This document shows, in pieces, positions 8,101 to 16,272 of a stretch of 20,446 nt of DNA. Position numbers and translations under genes: made by a program. The stretch spans positions 1 to 20,446 of the forward strand of contig CAYPID010000040.1 in NCBI GenBank assembly GCA_964410725.1. The letters are read 5' to 3'. The notes below the pieces were generated by a model. The model saw nothing but the letters and a program-made list of their open reading frames with translations. It was not told the DNA's origin and did not search any database. This DNA comes from CALAZP01 sp964410725 (GTDB lineage Bacteria; Bacteroidota; Bacteroidia; Chitinophagales; Saprospiraceae). The stretch's first letter is position 1. Each line of letters begins with the position of its first letter.

Positions 8101-9045
8101 ATGAAGAAATTGCAATTTAAAGGAATCATCACGGCAGGGTTCAGTCCATTTGATATGAACGCTAAACTGAAGTTGGAAGTTATCCCACCACTTGTTGAAC
8201 ACCTGATCGAACAAGGTATAGATGGGTTCTATCTCACCGGAAGTACTGGTGAAGGAATGTCCTGCAGTATAGAGGAGCGTATGGCCATTGTGGAAAGCTA
8301 TATGCAGGCCGTGAACAAAAGGATACCCGTCATCATCTGTGTCAGTCATGCAAGTCATGAGATCAGCACCTTGCTGACCAAGCATGCCATTGAGGTAGGT
8401 GCCGATGCCGTTTCGGCCAATCTGCCCACCTATTATGGCATCAACAATTTGGATCACCTGGTCTATGGGGTACAGAAAATGGTCGATTGTCAGGATGAAT
8501 TGCCTTTTATCTACTACCATATTCCTGGGAAGACCGGTCTCAATTTCAAGATGTACGATTTTCTGGAAGCGATTCACGGACGTTTGCCCCAATTGAAGGG
8601 GATTAAATACACCGCGGGCAATCTGGATGATTACATTCGGTGCGAGCATACTTTTGGGAAGGAATTGAAAATGTACTTTGGTGTGGACGAACTTTTCCTA
8701 CCTGCATTGTCGCTGGGTGCGGATTCCTTTATTGGAAGCACCTACAATTTTATGTTGCCCATGTATCAACGAATTGTGGAACAGCACAAAAACAACGACC
8801 CTCAAAAAGCAGTCGAGCAATATCATCAAGTGGCAGAGATCATCAATGGTTTCTTGAAATACGATGGTCTATCTGCCCAAAAGGCCATAATGAAAATGGT
8901 CGGACATGATTTTGGCCCTCCCAAACCGCCTGTGAGACCATTATTGGAAACCCAATACAATGATTTGTATTCGATAATGGACCGGCAAGGACTTTTCAAT
9001 ACCTCATTGAAGATAACTAACCAACAAACCCCTATAAGCACATAA
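8101..9045 (+). CDS. nanA: N-acetylneuraminate lyase (NanA), DapA superfamily
   Basis: 314 residues, a cytoplasmic class I aldolase that splits N-acetylneuraminate into N-acetylmannosamine and pyruvate. The TIM-barrel motifs are clear: GSTGEG at 47-52 (pyruvate carboxylate binding), YYHIPGKTG at 138-146 with the catalytic tyrosine, and the Schiff-base lysine Lys169 in GIKYTAGN. Sialate-specific residues known from E. coli NanA (Thr167, Gly189, Asp191, Glu192, Ser208) have counterparts at Thr171, Gly194, Asp196, Glu197 and Ser213, which separates it from dihydrodipicolinate synthase. A C-terminal tail of about 15 residues (NTSLKITNQQTPIST) extends beyond the fold. The gene sits 45 bases after susD and two bases before the second sialidase. 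Confidence 0.9.
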   Translation: MKKLQFKGIITAGFSPFDMNAKLKLEVIPPLVEHLIEQGIDGFYLTGSTGEGMSCSIEERMAIVESYMQAVNKRIPVIICVSHASHEISTLLTKHAIEVGADAVSANLPTYYGINNLDHLVYGVQKMVDCQDELPFIYYHIPGKTGLNFKMYDFLEAIHGRLPQLKGIKYTAGNLDDYIRCEHTFGKELKMYFGVDELFLPALSLGADSFIGSTYNFMLPMYQRIVEQHKNNDPQKAVEQYHQVAEIINGFLKYDGLSAQKAIMKMVGHDFGPPKPPVRPLLETQYNDLYSIMDRQGLFNTSLKITNQQTPIST

Positions 9046-9047
9046 AA

Positions 9048-10208
9048 ATGAAATACGGTTATCTAATATTTTTTTTAGTACTGTTGTCCGCATGCACCAA
9101 ATCCCCTGAAGGGAGCATCATTGTGGATGACGATAATCCGGTAGCTGCAGAATTTCCGGGCACAGAAGGAATCAACTATCTTTTTGAACAAGGGAAAGGA
9201 GGTTATGCATGTTATCGTATCCCGGCATTGTTGCGGGTGGATGACATGACCTTATTGTCCTTTGCTGAAGGCCGAAGGAACAGTTGTAGCGATACGGGGA
9301 ACATCGATCTAGTAGTGAGACGTTCCGAAGACAATGGATTCACTTGGGGAGAAACCATTGTGGTCTGGGACGATGCGGACAATACCTGCGGCAACCCTGC
9401 CCCCATCTGGGATGCAGTGGCACAAAAAGTGGTGTTGTTGGCGACTTGGAACGATGGTAGGGACGATATAGGCTCTATCAATGATGGTACCTCCGTAGAC
9501 ACGCGCCGTGTTTATCACCTTTCTTCCACCGATAAAGGAAAATCATGGACCTCTCCCACAGAGATCACTGAAGATGTAAAATTATTCAATTGGCGATGGT
9601 ATGCCACGGGACCGGGATCTGGTATCCAAATTAAAAATGGACCCTATGCCGATCGTCTTATGGTAGGCTGTGATTATATCGATAGTGAGCGACGGGCATA
9701 TTCACATGTGATCTATTCCGATGATCATGGAGAAAGCTGGGTGTTGGGAGGTGTTTCCCCTGAGGTCAAGACCAACGAATGCGAAGTGGCCGAACTTTCC
9801 AATGGAGATCTCATGCTGAACATGCGGAACTCCGGTAACGAAAAACGCAGAAAGGTGGCCAAAAGCTCTGACGGTGGTGATACATGGGAATATTTGGGAA
9901 TGGATAATACCCTGATAAGCCCCAAAGTACAATCCAGTTTGCACCGGTTTGATTTTGAGGACAATATTCTGCTGTTTTCCAATCCTGCCGATCAGATGGA
10001 AAGGATGAACATGACCATACGTTTGAGTACGGACGACGGAAGTACCTGGCCCCGCTCATATCTCCTGCATAGAGGGTTCGCAGCCTATTCCGATCTTGAA
10101 AACTATAACGGGGATAGGGTTGCCATTCTCTACGAGACGGGACCAACACCACAAGACCGTTACCAAGGAATCTCTTTTGAGACCGTGGGAATCGATAACA
10201 TACAATAA
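9048..10208 (+). CDS. GH33 exo-alpha-sialidase lipoprotein, catalytic domain only
   Basis: 386 residues with a lipoprotein signal to Cys16 (LLSAC) and an acidic linker, then a single six-bladed sialidase propeller from about residue 42. Active-site residues can be placed: YRIP (56-59) with Arg57, Arg76, Asp82 as acid/base candidate, Glu244, Arg260 (LNMR), Arg319 and nucleophile Tyr347. Five Asp boxes: SEDNGFTW 93, STDKGKSW 160, SDDHGESW 224, SSDGGDTW 273 and STDDGSTW 327. It lacks the N-terminal domain of the sialidase at 825, so the two probably differ in substrate or location. Tight spacing after nanA puts it inside the operon. Confidence 0.93.
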   Translation: MKYGYLIFFLVLLSACTKSPEGSIIVDDDNPVAAEFPGTEGINYLFEQGKGGYACYRIPALLRVDDMTLLSFAEGRRNSCSDTGNIDLVVRRSEDNGFTWGETIVVWDDADNTCGNPAPIWDAVAQKVVLLATWNDGRDDIGSINDGTSVDTRRVYHLSSTDKGKSWTSPTEITEDVKLFNWRWYATGPGSGIQIKNGPYADRLMVGCDYIDSERRAYSHVIYSDDHGESWVLGGVSPEVKTNECEVAELSNGDLMLNMRNSGNEKRRKVAKSSDGGDTWEYLGMDNTLISPKVQSSLHRFDFEDNILLFSNPADQMERMNMTIRLSTDDGSTWPRSYLLHRGFAAYSDLENYNGDRVAILYETGPTPQDRYQGISFETVGIDNIQ

Positions 10209-10239
10209 CCAAGACTAACTAACAGTAAAAATTAAATTG

Positions 10240-11763
10240 ATGGATATGAAAACAATAAAAATAATGATGGCTCTTTGTTCCTTGGCCATTCTGTTCTCGT
10301 GTACTGATGACGACACCAGTTCATTGGTGAAACAAGTGGATGCGGATTTTTCGGCCGAAGTGCAGAACGTACAGGCAGGGAATGCTGTACAGTTCACGGA
10401 CTTGTCCATAGGCGATGTAACCAGATGGAACTGGACATTTTTAGGAGGGACGCCCCCAACCTCAAATTTGCAAAGTCCCGAAGTGGTCTACGAGACCCCT
10501 GGAACCTATAGCGTCACTTTGAATGTAGCCAACCAAAATGAAAGTAAAACCCTCACCAAGGAAGGCTTTATCGTGGTACAGTCCCCAGAGATCAATGCAG
10601 ATTTTGAGTTGAGTGCAAATTCAGTGATCATGGGTAACAACTTTACAATAATGGACAGGACCACAGGAAACCCAACATCCTGGCAATGGGAGTTCATTCC
10701 TGAAACGGGAAACAGTATCACTTCTACCGAACAAAACCCAACTGTCATTTTCGAGCAGCCAGGTGTTTATTCCATTAAATTGACTGCTGCCAACGCCGAT
10801 TACTCGGATGAGGTGGTGATGAGCAATGTGCTCACCGTTTTGGACCTGACCTCGGTGGATGCCAATTTTGAAGCCTCGGCCTCTTATACGTTTACTGGAA
10901 ATGAGGTGATGTTTACGGATCTATCCGTAGGAAATGTGGATACCTATAGCTGGACCTTTGAAGGAGGTACGCCGGCCACGTCAAATCAAACCAGTCCCGC
11001 TGTCACCTATGCTACCCCAGGAAGGTATAGAGTATCACTAACGGTTTCCAATGATTATGGAGGCGAGTCCACCATTACTCTTGAAGATTATGTGGTTGTG
11101 GTTCCAGGAGATGATTTGGCTGCGTATTTCCCATTGAGCAATGGTGGGTCAGACGTAGGACCGAACCAACTTTCCACAACTATTGTGGGCAATGTACTTT
11201 TCACCGGAGAAAATCGCTTTGGTAATATGGGAACGGCCACTTTTGATGGAGCAAGTGTGATTGCCGTTGCGGACAATGATGCATTGAATTTTGGAACTGC
11301 CAACTTTTCTGTTGGGGTATGGGTGAAAACAGAAGATACCTCTAGAATGATGGTCTGGCAAGAAAGTGGGGCCAACGGACCACGCGACAACCAGACTTGG
11401 TTGAGAATAGGCGATAATATGGATTCGCGAGTGATGCGTTTTAATACAGAAGACAGTAACGGAGGAGCGATTATGAATATCGGTACAGATAAGTTGCCTA
11501 ATGGCGTTTCGGATGGCTTATGGCATTTTGTGGTCGCTGTTAGGGATGGGAACACCAACTATGTTTATGTGGATGGATCATTGATCGACCAGAGGGATGT
11601 CACCCCGATCCGAAATGTGTCCAGCGAACAGGATTTCAAAATAGGAGGGCAGGAAATGGAACCAGGTGTGTTTGGAAATTTTCTCAACGGAACTTTGGAA
11701 GGAATGCTCATTTATAATAAAGCATTGACCCTAGCAGAAATTACCGAACTTTATAACCTGTAA
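10240..11763 (+). CDS. Surface lipoprotein with three PKD domains and a LamG/ConA-like domain
   Basis: 507 residues from the chosen ATG; a TTG one codon upstream and an ATG two codons downstream are alternatives. The signal ends at Cys21 (LFSC), followed by TDDD, an acidic run like the lipoprotein export signal that sends Bacteroidota lipoproteins to the cell surface. Three PKD domains follow at about 34-113, 118-200 and 206-288, each with a W-x-F/W-x-F type strand and PGxYxVxLxxxN motif. A concanavalin-A-like (LamG) jelly roll fills about 292-507 (TFDGASVIAVADNDALNFG.., SDGLWHFVVAVRDG, YVDGSLIDQRD). No catalytic residues are apparent. PKD units are spacers and LamG folds often bind sugars, so a surface glycan-binding protein for sialoglycans is the likely role, inferred from the operon. 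Confidence 0.85.
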   Translation: MDMKTIKIMMALCSLAILFSCTDDDTSSLVKQVDADFSAEVQNVQAGNAVQFTDLSIGDVTRWNWTFLGGTPPTSNLQSPEVVYETPGTYSVTLNVANQNESKTLTKEGFIVVQSPEINADFELSANSVIMGNNFTIMDRTTGNPTSWQWEFIPETGNSITSTEQNPTVIFEQPGVYSIKLTAANADYSDEVVMSNVLTVLDLTSVDANFEASASYTFTGNEVMFTDLSVGNVDTYSWTFEGGTPATSNQTSPAVTYATPGRYRVSLTVSNDYGGESTITLEDYVVVVPGDDLAAYFPLSNGGSDVGPNQLSTTIVGNVLFTGENRFGNMGTATFDGASVIAVADNDALNFGTANFSVGVWVKTEDTSRMMVWQESGANGPRDNQTWLRIGDNMDSRVMRFNTEDSNGGAIMNIGTDKLPNGVSDGLWHFVVAVRDGNTNYVYVDGSLIDQRDVTPIRNVSSEQDFKIGGQEMEPGVFGNFLNGTLEGMLIYNKALTLAEITELYNL

Positions 11764-11776
11764 TATAAAAACAGAG

Positions 11777-11827
11777 AAGAAGGCTGTCCAAAAGATTTTT
11801 TCCAATAATCTTTAGGGCAGTCTCTTT
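11777..11827 (+). terminator. Stem-loop inside the operon, terminator-like
   Basis: In the 84-base gap between the PKD/LamG and esterase genes, 11777-11797 pairs with 11807-11827 in a long stem. AAGATT/AATCTT is at the top and TGTCC/GGGCA with wobble pairs lies below. The right arm ends in TCTCTTTATAAATT. It may end some transcripts (partial terminator) or protect the upstream message; the two genes downstream would then be expressed less. Confidence 0.5.
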
Positions 11828-11847
11828 ATAAATTAAAAGACTAAAAA

Positions 11848-13311
11848 ATGGGTAGATTACGTTTAGTCTTATACACAGTTGTATGTATATGGGTGTCAAT
11901 CAAATCCACCTATGCCCAGATCAAGCTTCCCGAACTCTTTTCATCCAATATGGTCTTGCAGCGCAATACCCAAGTGGCTGTTTGGGGCTGGGCCGATGCG
12001 AACGCCAATGTCACCATCAATGCATCATGGATGGAAAGCTCAATTGAGGTAAAGGCGGATAATAATGGATCTTGGAACACAAAGCTGACCACCACTAATG
12101 CAAGAGAACCGCAATCCATGGAAATCAAGGGAAGCGGATCCAGTATCATTTTGGAGAATATCCTCTTTGGGGAAGTATGGTTCTGCTCGGGCCAATCAAA
12201 CATGGAACAATCCCTCAAAGGTTACACGGGCCAACCCACCTATGGTGCCCTCTCGGCCCTTTCCAATGCCAGCAAGCCAAAGCTTAGGGTCTTTTCGGTG
12301 GAACATCATGGTTCAAAAACACCTTTGGACCATTTGGACGGATATCGGCCATGGCAGGAGGCATCTCCCCAATCGATTAGGGATTTCAGTGCCATTGCCT
12401 ATTTCTTTGGACAACAACTTCAAGAAATATTGGATGTCCCGGTTGGGCTTATCCTTACCTCATGGGGAGGTACGGAAATACAATCCTGGATGGCCAAGGA
12501 TGCATTAGAGATGTATCAAACAGTTGATTTGAAAGATGTGGATATCTCCCAAAATACCAAACATATCCCCACAGTGTTGTTCAATGCCATGGTAAACCCG
12601 TTGGTGCCTTATACTGTCAAAGGAATGTTGTGGTACCAAGGAGAATCCAACCGTTTGGAGCCCCAGCTCTATAGGCAACTTTTGCCAGCAATGGTAAAGG
12701 ATTGGAGGGCCAAGTGGGGCCAAGGGGATTTTCCGTTTTACTATGTGCAGATTGCTCCGTATCTGTACGATAAAAGGAACGATTACTTTCAGGAAGTTGA
12801 AAATTCAGCTTTTATCCGGGAGGCCCAATTGAAGAGCTTGGCAGATATTCCGAACGCAGGAATGGCCATTACCATGGATATTGGGGAATCACACACCATC
12901 CACCCACCAAAGAAAAAAGAAGTTGCGGATAGGTTGCTCTATATAGCCCTTAACCAAACCTATGGACAAACGGCCATAGACCATCTGGGCCCGACATACA
13001 GTTCCCTGGCCATAAAGGATGGAGGAATCGTATTGAATTTTGACCATATTGGGGATACAGGTCTTTTTGCTTATGACAAGCTTGAAGGCTTTGAAATTGC
13101 AGGGGAGGACAGAAAATTTTATAGGGCAGATGCCAAAATAGTGGGTAACCATAAACAGGTCTTTGTAAAAAGTCCAAAAGTACCCAAACCGATTGCGGTT
13201 AGATATGCCTGGCGCAATTGGATCGTTGGGACGTTGTATGATGTGAACCTTTTGCCCGCATCCTCGTTTAGGACAGATGATTGGGACAACGCCGTCAGAG
13301 TGGAAGAATAG
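11848..13311 (+). CDS. Sialate O-acetylesterase (SGNH hydrolase, SASA family)
   Basis: 487 residues, secreted (signal peptide about 1-23, ending STYAQ; no lipobox). Removes O-acetyl groups from sialic acids so that sialidases and NanA can act. An N-terminal beta domain (about 27-105, with the SNMVLQR motif of this family) precedes the SGNH domain. The nucleophile is Ser117 in CSGQSNME (113-120). The glycine block is in SWGGTEIQSW (205-214), the asparagine block in WYQGESN (262-268), and the catalytic histidine is His352 in IHPPKK. The usual Asp just before the I-H-P segment is Thr350 here; Asp344 or Glu347 in DIGESH may take its place. The fused mutarotase-symporter gene starts five bases after the stop. 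Confidence 0.9.
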   Translation: MGRLRLVLYTVVCIWVSIKSTYAQIKLPELFSSNMVLQRNTQVAVWGWADANANVTINASWMESSIEVKADNNGSWNTKLTTTNAREPQSMEIKGSGSSIILENILFGEVWFCSGQSNMEQSLKGYTGQPTYGALSALSNASKPKLRVFSVEHHGSKTPLDHLDGYRPWQEASPQSIRDFSAIAYFFGQQLQEILDVPVGLILTSWGGTEIQSWMAKDALEMYQTVDLKDVDISQNTKHIPTVLFNAMVNPLVPYTVKGMLWYQGESNRLEPQLYRQLLPAMVKDWRAKWGQGDFPFYYVQIAPYLYDKRNDYFQEVENSAFIREAQLKSLADIPNAGMAITMDIGESHTIHPPKKKEVADRLLYIALNQTYGQTAIDHLGPTYSSLAIKDGGIVLNFDHIGDTGLFAYDKLEGFEIAGEDRKFYRADAKIVGNHKQVFVKSPKVPKPIAVRYAWRNWIVGTLYDVNLLPASSFRTDDWDNAVRVEE

Positions 13312-13316
13312 GGTAT

Positions 13317-16022
13317 ATGATGAACCAAATAGCAATGGAAATGATGGGTAACGGAAAGAAAATGAAGAGCTATTTTCTATTTTTTGTTTTGACTTTTTTA
13401 CTGGGGAATACCTCCAAAGCACAAGACCAGTGGCCAAGAAAAGATTTCGTCCGGTTCGATTGGAAAACGGCTACACAAATGCCACAAAGTCAGGGTTTCC
13501 CGGAAAAGGGAATGGCCGGAAGTTTTTCAGGGGTACATCATGATGCACTTTTGTTGGCAGGAGGTGCCAATTTTCCCAACGGATACCCATGGGAAATGGG
13601 GCAAAAAAACTGGGAAAGCACAATTATTGCCATTACGAAGCAAGGCACACAGTATAATTGGCATAGTTCAGAAGAGGTGCAACTCCCTGTTCCGATGGGC
13701 TATGGTGTTTCCTTGTCCACAAAAGAGGGAATACTTTGTTTGGGAGGGAACAATGCCGAGGGTCTTGTCACCAAGACCATATTGCTTTCATGGGATCAAG
13801 TGGATAAACGTATTTCTCAAAGGCAGTTGGGCAATCTACCTGGGAATTTGGAAGCGACCTTTGGAGCCGTACATCAAGAACAAATTTATTTGGGAGGAAT
13901 TGAAAATGGGACAAATAAGTTGTTCCAACTATCCCTTTCTGAAATATTGGGAAGTTCCCCCGATCAAAAGCTATCATGGAAAGAATTGCCCCCATGTCCT
14001 GGTCCGGCAAGAAAAATGCCTGCCTATGCCCTGCAGGGCAATGGACAATCTGATGCGCTCTACATCTTTAGCGGAAGGTCAGAAACCGAAGCAGGCATTG
14101 AACTGCTTGATGACGGATATAGTTTTGACTTTTCAACCAAGCAATGGAATCGAATTAACAATGTGCCTCCGGTCATGGCTGCACCAGCGTTGTCCTATGG
14201 AGTGTCCAATATTCTCATCTTTAGTGGGGATGGAGGGGACAGATTGTTGGAAAGGGATGTACTGTCCAGGCGAATACTTGCTATGGAGGATAATGATGTC
14301 AAAGATTCCTTGCAATCCATAATGAATGACAACCTGAAGAACCATACCGGCTTTTCCAATCAGATCTGGTCGTTCAATACCATTACCAACACCTTCCAGA
14401 AAGCAGGCAGGCTACCCAGTTTCCCACCGGTCACGACCAATGTTTTTTTTTGGGAAGAAAAGTTGACCCTACCTATGGGGGAAATCAGTCCAGGTATTCG
14501 GTCAACTGGAATTTTACAAGCTACGGTGGAGCATTCCAAAGGAACTTTTGGATATCTGAACTACATGGTACTGGGCCTTTATTTCCTTGTTCTTTTGGGA
14601 ATAGGGATTTATTTTTCATCCAAACAAAAGACAACGGACGATTATTTCAAGGGCGGGGGACGTGTGCCTTGGTGGGCCGCTGGTCTGAGTGTTTTTGGTA
14701 CGGCATTGAGTGCCATTACCTTTATGGCCATACCCGCAAAGACATATGCAACGGATTGGTCCTATTTCTTTTACAATCTGAGTGTATTGCTGTCCACTGC
14801 GGTAGTGGTATGGTTGTTCATCCCCATATATCGAAAGCTACAGCTCACCACGGCCTACGAGTATTTGGAACAACGCTTTAATCTTACTGTGCGCATGTTC
14901 GGGAGTATTTCCTTTATGCTTTTCCAGATTGGTCGTATAGCCATTGTACTCTATTTGCCAGCCATAGCACTATCCTTGGTAACAGGAATAGACATTTCGC
15001 TATGTATTGTGGTGGTCGGTGCTTTTAGTATCGCCTACACCCTGATTGGAGGGATAGAGGCCGTCGTCTGGACGGACGTGGTGCAGGTAATCGTGCTTAT
15101 GGGAGGAGCAGTTTTCTCCCTTGTTGTAATCTTTTTTGATTTGGGAGATGACCTTCAACCCATGTTGGGTAGGGCTGTGGAGAACAACAAACTGACGTTA
15201 ACCCATTTTGATTTTTCTTGGAAAGAACCCACGATATGGGTAGTCATAATAGGAGGGTTCTTCGCCAACCTGATCACATATAGCAGTGACCAGACTTTGG
15301 TGCAACGTTATTTGACCACCAAGGATGAATCCGGTGCCAAAAAGACCGCATGGACCAATGCCCTGTTGGTCATCCCGTCGACCCTTATCTTTTTTAGCGT
15401 GGGAACAGCACTGTTTCTCTATTACACCAAGTTTTCGGATGCATTGGATCCTGTGGCCGAGAATAATGATGCCATCTTTCCGTGGTTCATCATTAACGAA
15501 CTGCCAGCTGGTGTTTCAGGTTTATTGATTGCAGGACTGTTTTCTGCGGCCATGTCCAGTTTGAGCAGCAGTATTAACTCCACAAGCACAGTTTTTACAA
15601 TAGATATATATAAAAGGTTTTACAAAAGTGTTGCTGAAAACAGATATCTAAAGGTGGCCCGTTACGCGACACTATTATCTGGGGTGCTAGGTGTTCTGTT
15701 CGCACTGTGGATGGCCTCTTTTGATATTGAATCACTCTGGGATGAATTCTTTAAGGTATTGGGATTGTTTACGGGGGGGCTAGGGGGACTGTTTCTTTTG
15801 GGGGTATGCTTCCCTAAAGCCAACGCCCAAGGTGCCGTCATTGGACTTTTGGTGAGCAGTGTGGTCCAGTTTTTCATATCAACCCAGACTAACCTTCATA
15901 TTTTCTTGTATAGTGCTATAGGTATGGGTAGTTGTGTGGTTGTGGGATTTTTTACAAGCTTTTGTTTTGGTACGGATGTATCGGAAAGCAAAAAAAATGG
16001 TGAAATTGAATTGGACGGATGA
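13317..16022 (+). CDS. Fusion of NanM-like kelch mutarotase and sodium:solute symporter
   Basis: 901 residues from the chosen ATG; the ATG at 13362 (MKSYFLFFVL..) gives a more standard signal peptide and is a good alternative. Residues about 50-400 form a kelch beta-propeller of the cyclically permuted mutarotase (NanM) type: GGANFPNGYPWEMG, FSGRSETEAG and FSGDGGD mark blades. From about 411 to 890 there is a complete sodium:solute symporter (SSS) with about 13 membrane segments. Its first loop carries TTDDYFKGGGRVPWWAAG, and further hallmarks are GGIEAVVWTDVVQ, SSDQTLVQRYL and AGLFSAAMSSLSSSINS. The SSS fold starts outside the membrane, so the propeller is periplasmic. It would convert released alpha-sialic acid to the other anomer and import it with sodium. 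Confidence 0.92.
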   Translation: MMNQIAMEMMGNGKKMKSYFLFFVLTFLLGNTSKAQDQWPRKDFVRFDWKTATQMPQSQGFPEKGMAGSFSGVHHDALLLAGGANFPNGYPWEMGQKNWESTIIAITKQGTQYNWHSSEEVQLPVPMGYGVSLSTKEGILCLGGNNAEGLVTKTILLSWDQVDKRISQRQLGNLPGNLEATFGAVHQEQIYLGGIENGTNKLFQLSLSEILGSSPDQKLSWKELPPCPGPARKMPAYALQGNGQSDALYIFSGRSETEAGIELLDDGYSFDFSTKQWNRINNVPPVMAAPALSYGVSNILIFSGDGGDRLLERDVLSRRILAMEDNDVKDSLQSIMNDNLKNHTGFSNQIWSFNTITNTFQKAGRLPSFPPVTTNVFFWEEKLTLPMGEISPGIRSTGILQATVEHSKGTFGYLNYMVLGLYFLVLLGIGIYFSSKQKTTDDYFKGGGRVPWWAAGLSVFGTALSAITFMAIPAKTYATDWSYFFYNLSVLLSTAVVVWLFIPIYRKLQLTTAYEYLEQRFNLTVRMFGSISFMLFQIGRIAIVLYLPAIALSLVTGIDISLCIVVVGAFSIAYTLIGGIEAVVWTDVVQVIVLMGGAVFSLVVIFFDLGDDLQPMLGRAVENNKLTLTHFDFSWKEPTIWVVIIGGFFANLITYSSDQTLVQRYLTTKDESGAKKTAWTNALLVIPSTLIFFSVGTALFLYYTKFSDALDPVAENNDAIFPWFIINELPAGVSGLLIAGLFSAAMSSLSSSINSTSTVFTIDIYKRFYKSVAENRYLKVARYATLLSGVLGVLFALWMASFDIESLWDEFFKVLGLFTGGLGGLFLLGVCFPKANAQGAVIGLLVSSVVQFFISTQTNLHIFLYSAIGMGSCVVVGFFTSFCFGTDVSESKKNGEIELDG

Positions 16023-16272
16023 TTGAGATCACTCAAAACGGAAAAATGGAGTTATCCAATATTTGGATGTAGTGATTTGAAATTCAGGTTTTTGTATGAT
16101 GTAAGAGGGTGCTCAATATTATCCGGCGAGTGTGGTATACTTAGTCCAGCGGCTCGCGGTTATTGAGAAAGCAAAAAGCCCCGCAACGAAAGTTGCAGCA
16201 CAACAAATCCTCTAGCAAATTAAACTTTCAAATATTGTTTTAAACCCTTTTAGCTAAATTTAAAGAACTAAA

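Noticed and set aside
8056..8649. 197-codon minus-strand frame
   Set aside because: It is antisense to nanA, whose motifs are complete; long mirror frames are common opposite such genes.
16171..16200. Terminator around GCAAC-GAAA-GTTGC after the transporter gene
   Set aside because: Only five pairs remain, the outer CCCC has no partner, and no T-run follows; at best a degraded terminator.
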